DNA of 64,000 nucleotides from Mycobacteriales bacterium (GTDB lineage: Bacteria; Actinomycetota; Actinomycetes; DATLTS01), in contig DATLTS010000041.1 in the NCBI GenBank assembly GCA_035533475.1, forward strand, positions 270,459 to 334,458. Direction: 5' to 3'. Both the position numbers and the translations under genes were made by a program. The stretch's first letter is position 1, and each line of letters opens with the position of its first letter. Below are positions 63,896 through 64,000 of the stretch, piece after piece. The notes beneath the pieces were generated by a model. That model was given only the letters and a program-made list of their open reading frames with translations. It did not search any database and had not been told where the DNA came from.

Positions 63896-64000
63896 TCAGG
63901 TGATTTCGTAGCGCAGGGTGCGGTTTCCCCACCAGGGGACGGTGGTGTTGTTGGGCAGGTCGGCTTGGCGGAGTACGGGTGCGTAGGCGCGTCGGTCGAG
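63896..64000 (-). CDS. C-terminal end of an unidentified protein (runs off window)
   Basis: The minus strand is open from the window edge to a TGA at 63896-63898 and encodes 34 residues ending TVPWWGNRTLRYEIT. The composition is protein-like, but the family is not recognised. The stop lies 39 bases before the likely GGDEF start. Confidence 0.5.
   Translation of the reverse strand, partial: LDRRAYAPVLRQADLPNNTTVPWWGNRTLRYEIT

Overview
The window is GC-rich Actinomycetota chromosome at the replication origin. It starts inside the last two thirds of dnaA and runs through a short dnaA-dnaN spacer (oriC), dnaN, recF, a DUF721/DciA-like gene, gyrB and gyrA. It then follows the order known from mycobacteria and relatives: DUF3566 membrane protein, tRNA-Ile(GAT), a 39-residue DLW-39 peptide, tRNA-Ala(TGC), peptidyl-prolyl isomerase, rhomboid protease, PH-like protein, crgA, DUF881, class E sortase, pabA/trpG, and the minus-strand cell-wall signalling operon fhaA-fhaB-pstP-rodA-pbpA-pknA-pknB. 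GC content, frequent GTG/TTG starts, four-base ATGA/GTGA overlaps and this synteny support an actinobacterium. I cannot name the genus.

Two stretches look acquired. A small one (about 9.7-11.7 kb) lies after tRNA-Ala: an anti-sigma-like membrane gene and a sigma factor that has lost its 5' end next to a VapBC/FitAB-type toxin-antitoxin pair. The larger one (about 26.0-34.2 kb) follows tRNA-Leu(CAG). It holds a DUF433/DUF5615 pair, a pRiA4b ORF-3-like protein, a SEC-C-type gene cut by one amber codon, an HTH/PIN pair, an AAA ATPase, a MazE/VapC pair and a collapsed HTH/PIN pair. Four copies of a hairpin-bearing repeat lie between these modules, and three of them end in a copy of the 3' end of the tRNA-Leu gene. 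This resembles stepwise stacking of small integrase-less units at one tRNA attachment site, and it is the most unusual feature of the window.

From 34.3 kb onward the content is ordinary but well regulated: an NlpC/P60 wall hydrolase behind a ydaO-type (c-di-AMP) riboswitch; csoR with a palindromic operator plus a YraQ/DUF318 permease carrying two YHS domains; a decayed BtuF-like gene; an MptB-like mannosyltransferase; a ferredoxin-reductase-type flavoprotein; an Fpg/Nei glycosylase; and a TPP riboswitch in front of an NCS1 (CytX-like) permease. Next come a branched-chain-type substrate-binding lipoprotein and a five-gene minus-strand operon (surface protein, small membrane protein, fused LivHM, LivG, LivF). 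The rest comprises a glycerophosphodiester phosphodiesterase, DUF5926, arginine deiminase, a GT87 mannosyltransferase, a PAS protein, larC-larB, DUF4446, pheA, serS, a HAD phosphatase and a GGDEF protein with a decapitated GAF region. The last 105 bases are the 3' end of another gene.

Pseudogenes are frequent for such a window: a sigma factor, an acyl-CoA ligase tail, the SEC-C gene, an HTH/PIN fusion remnant and the BtuF-like gene. All calls come from reading the sequence; no database search was run.
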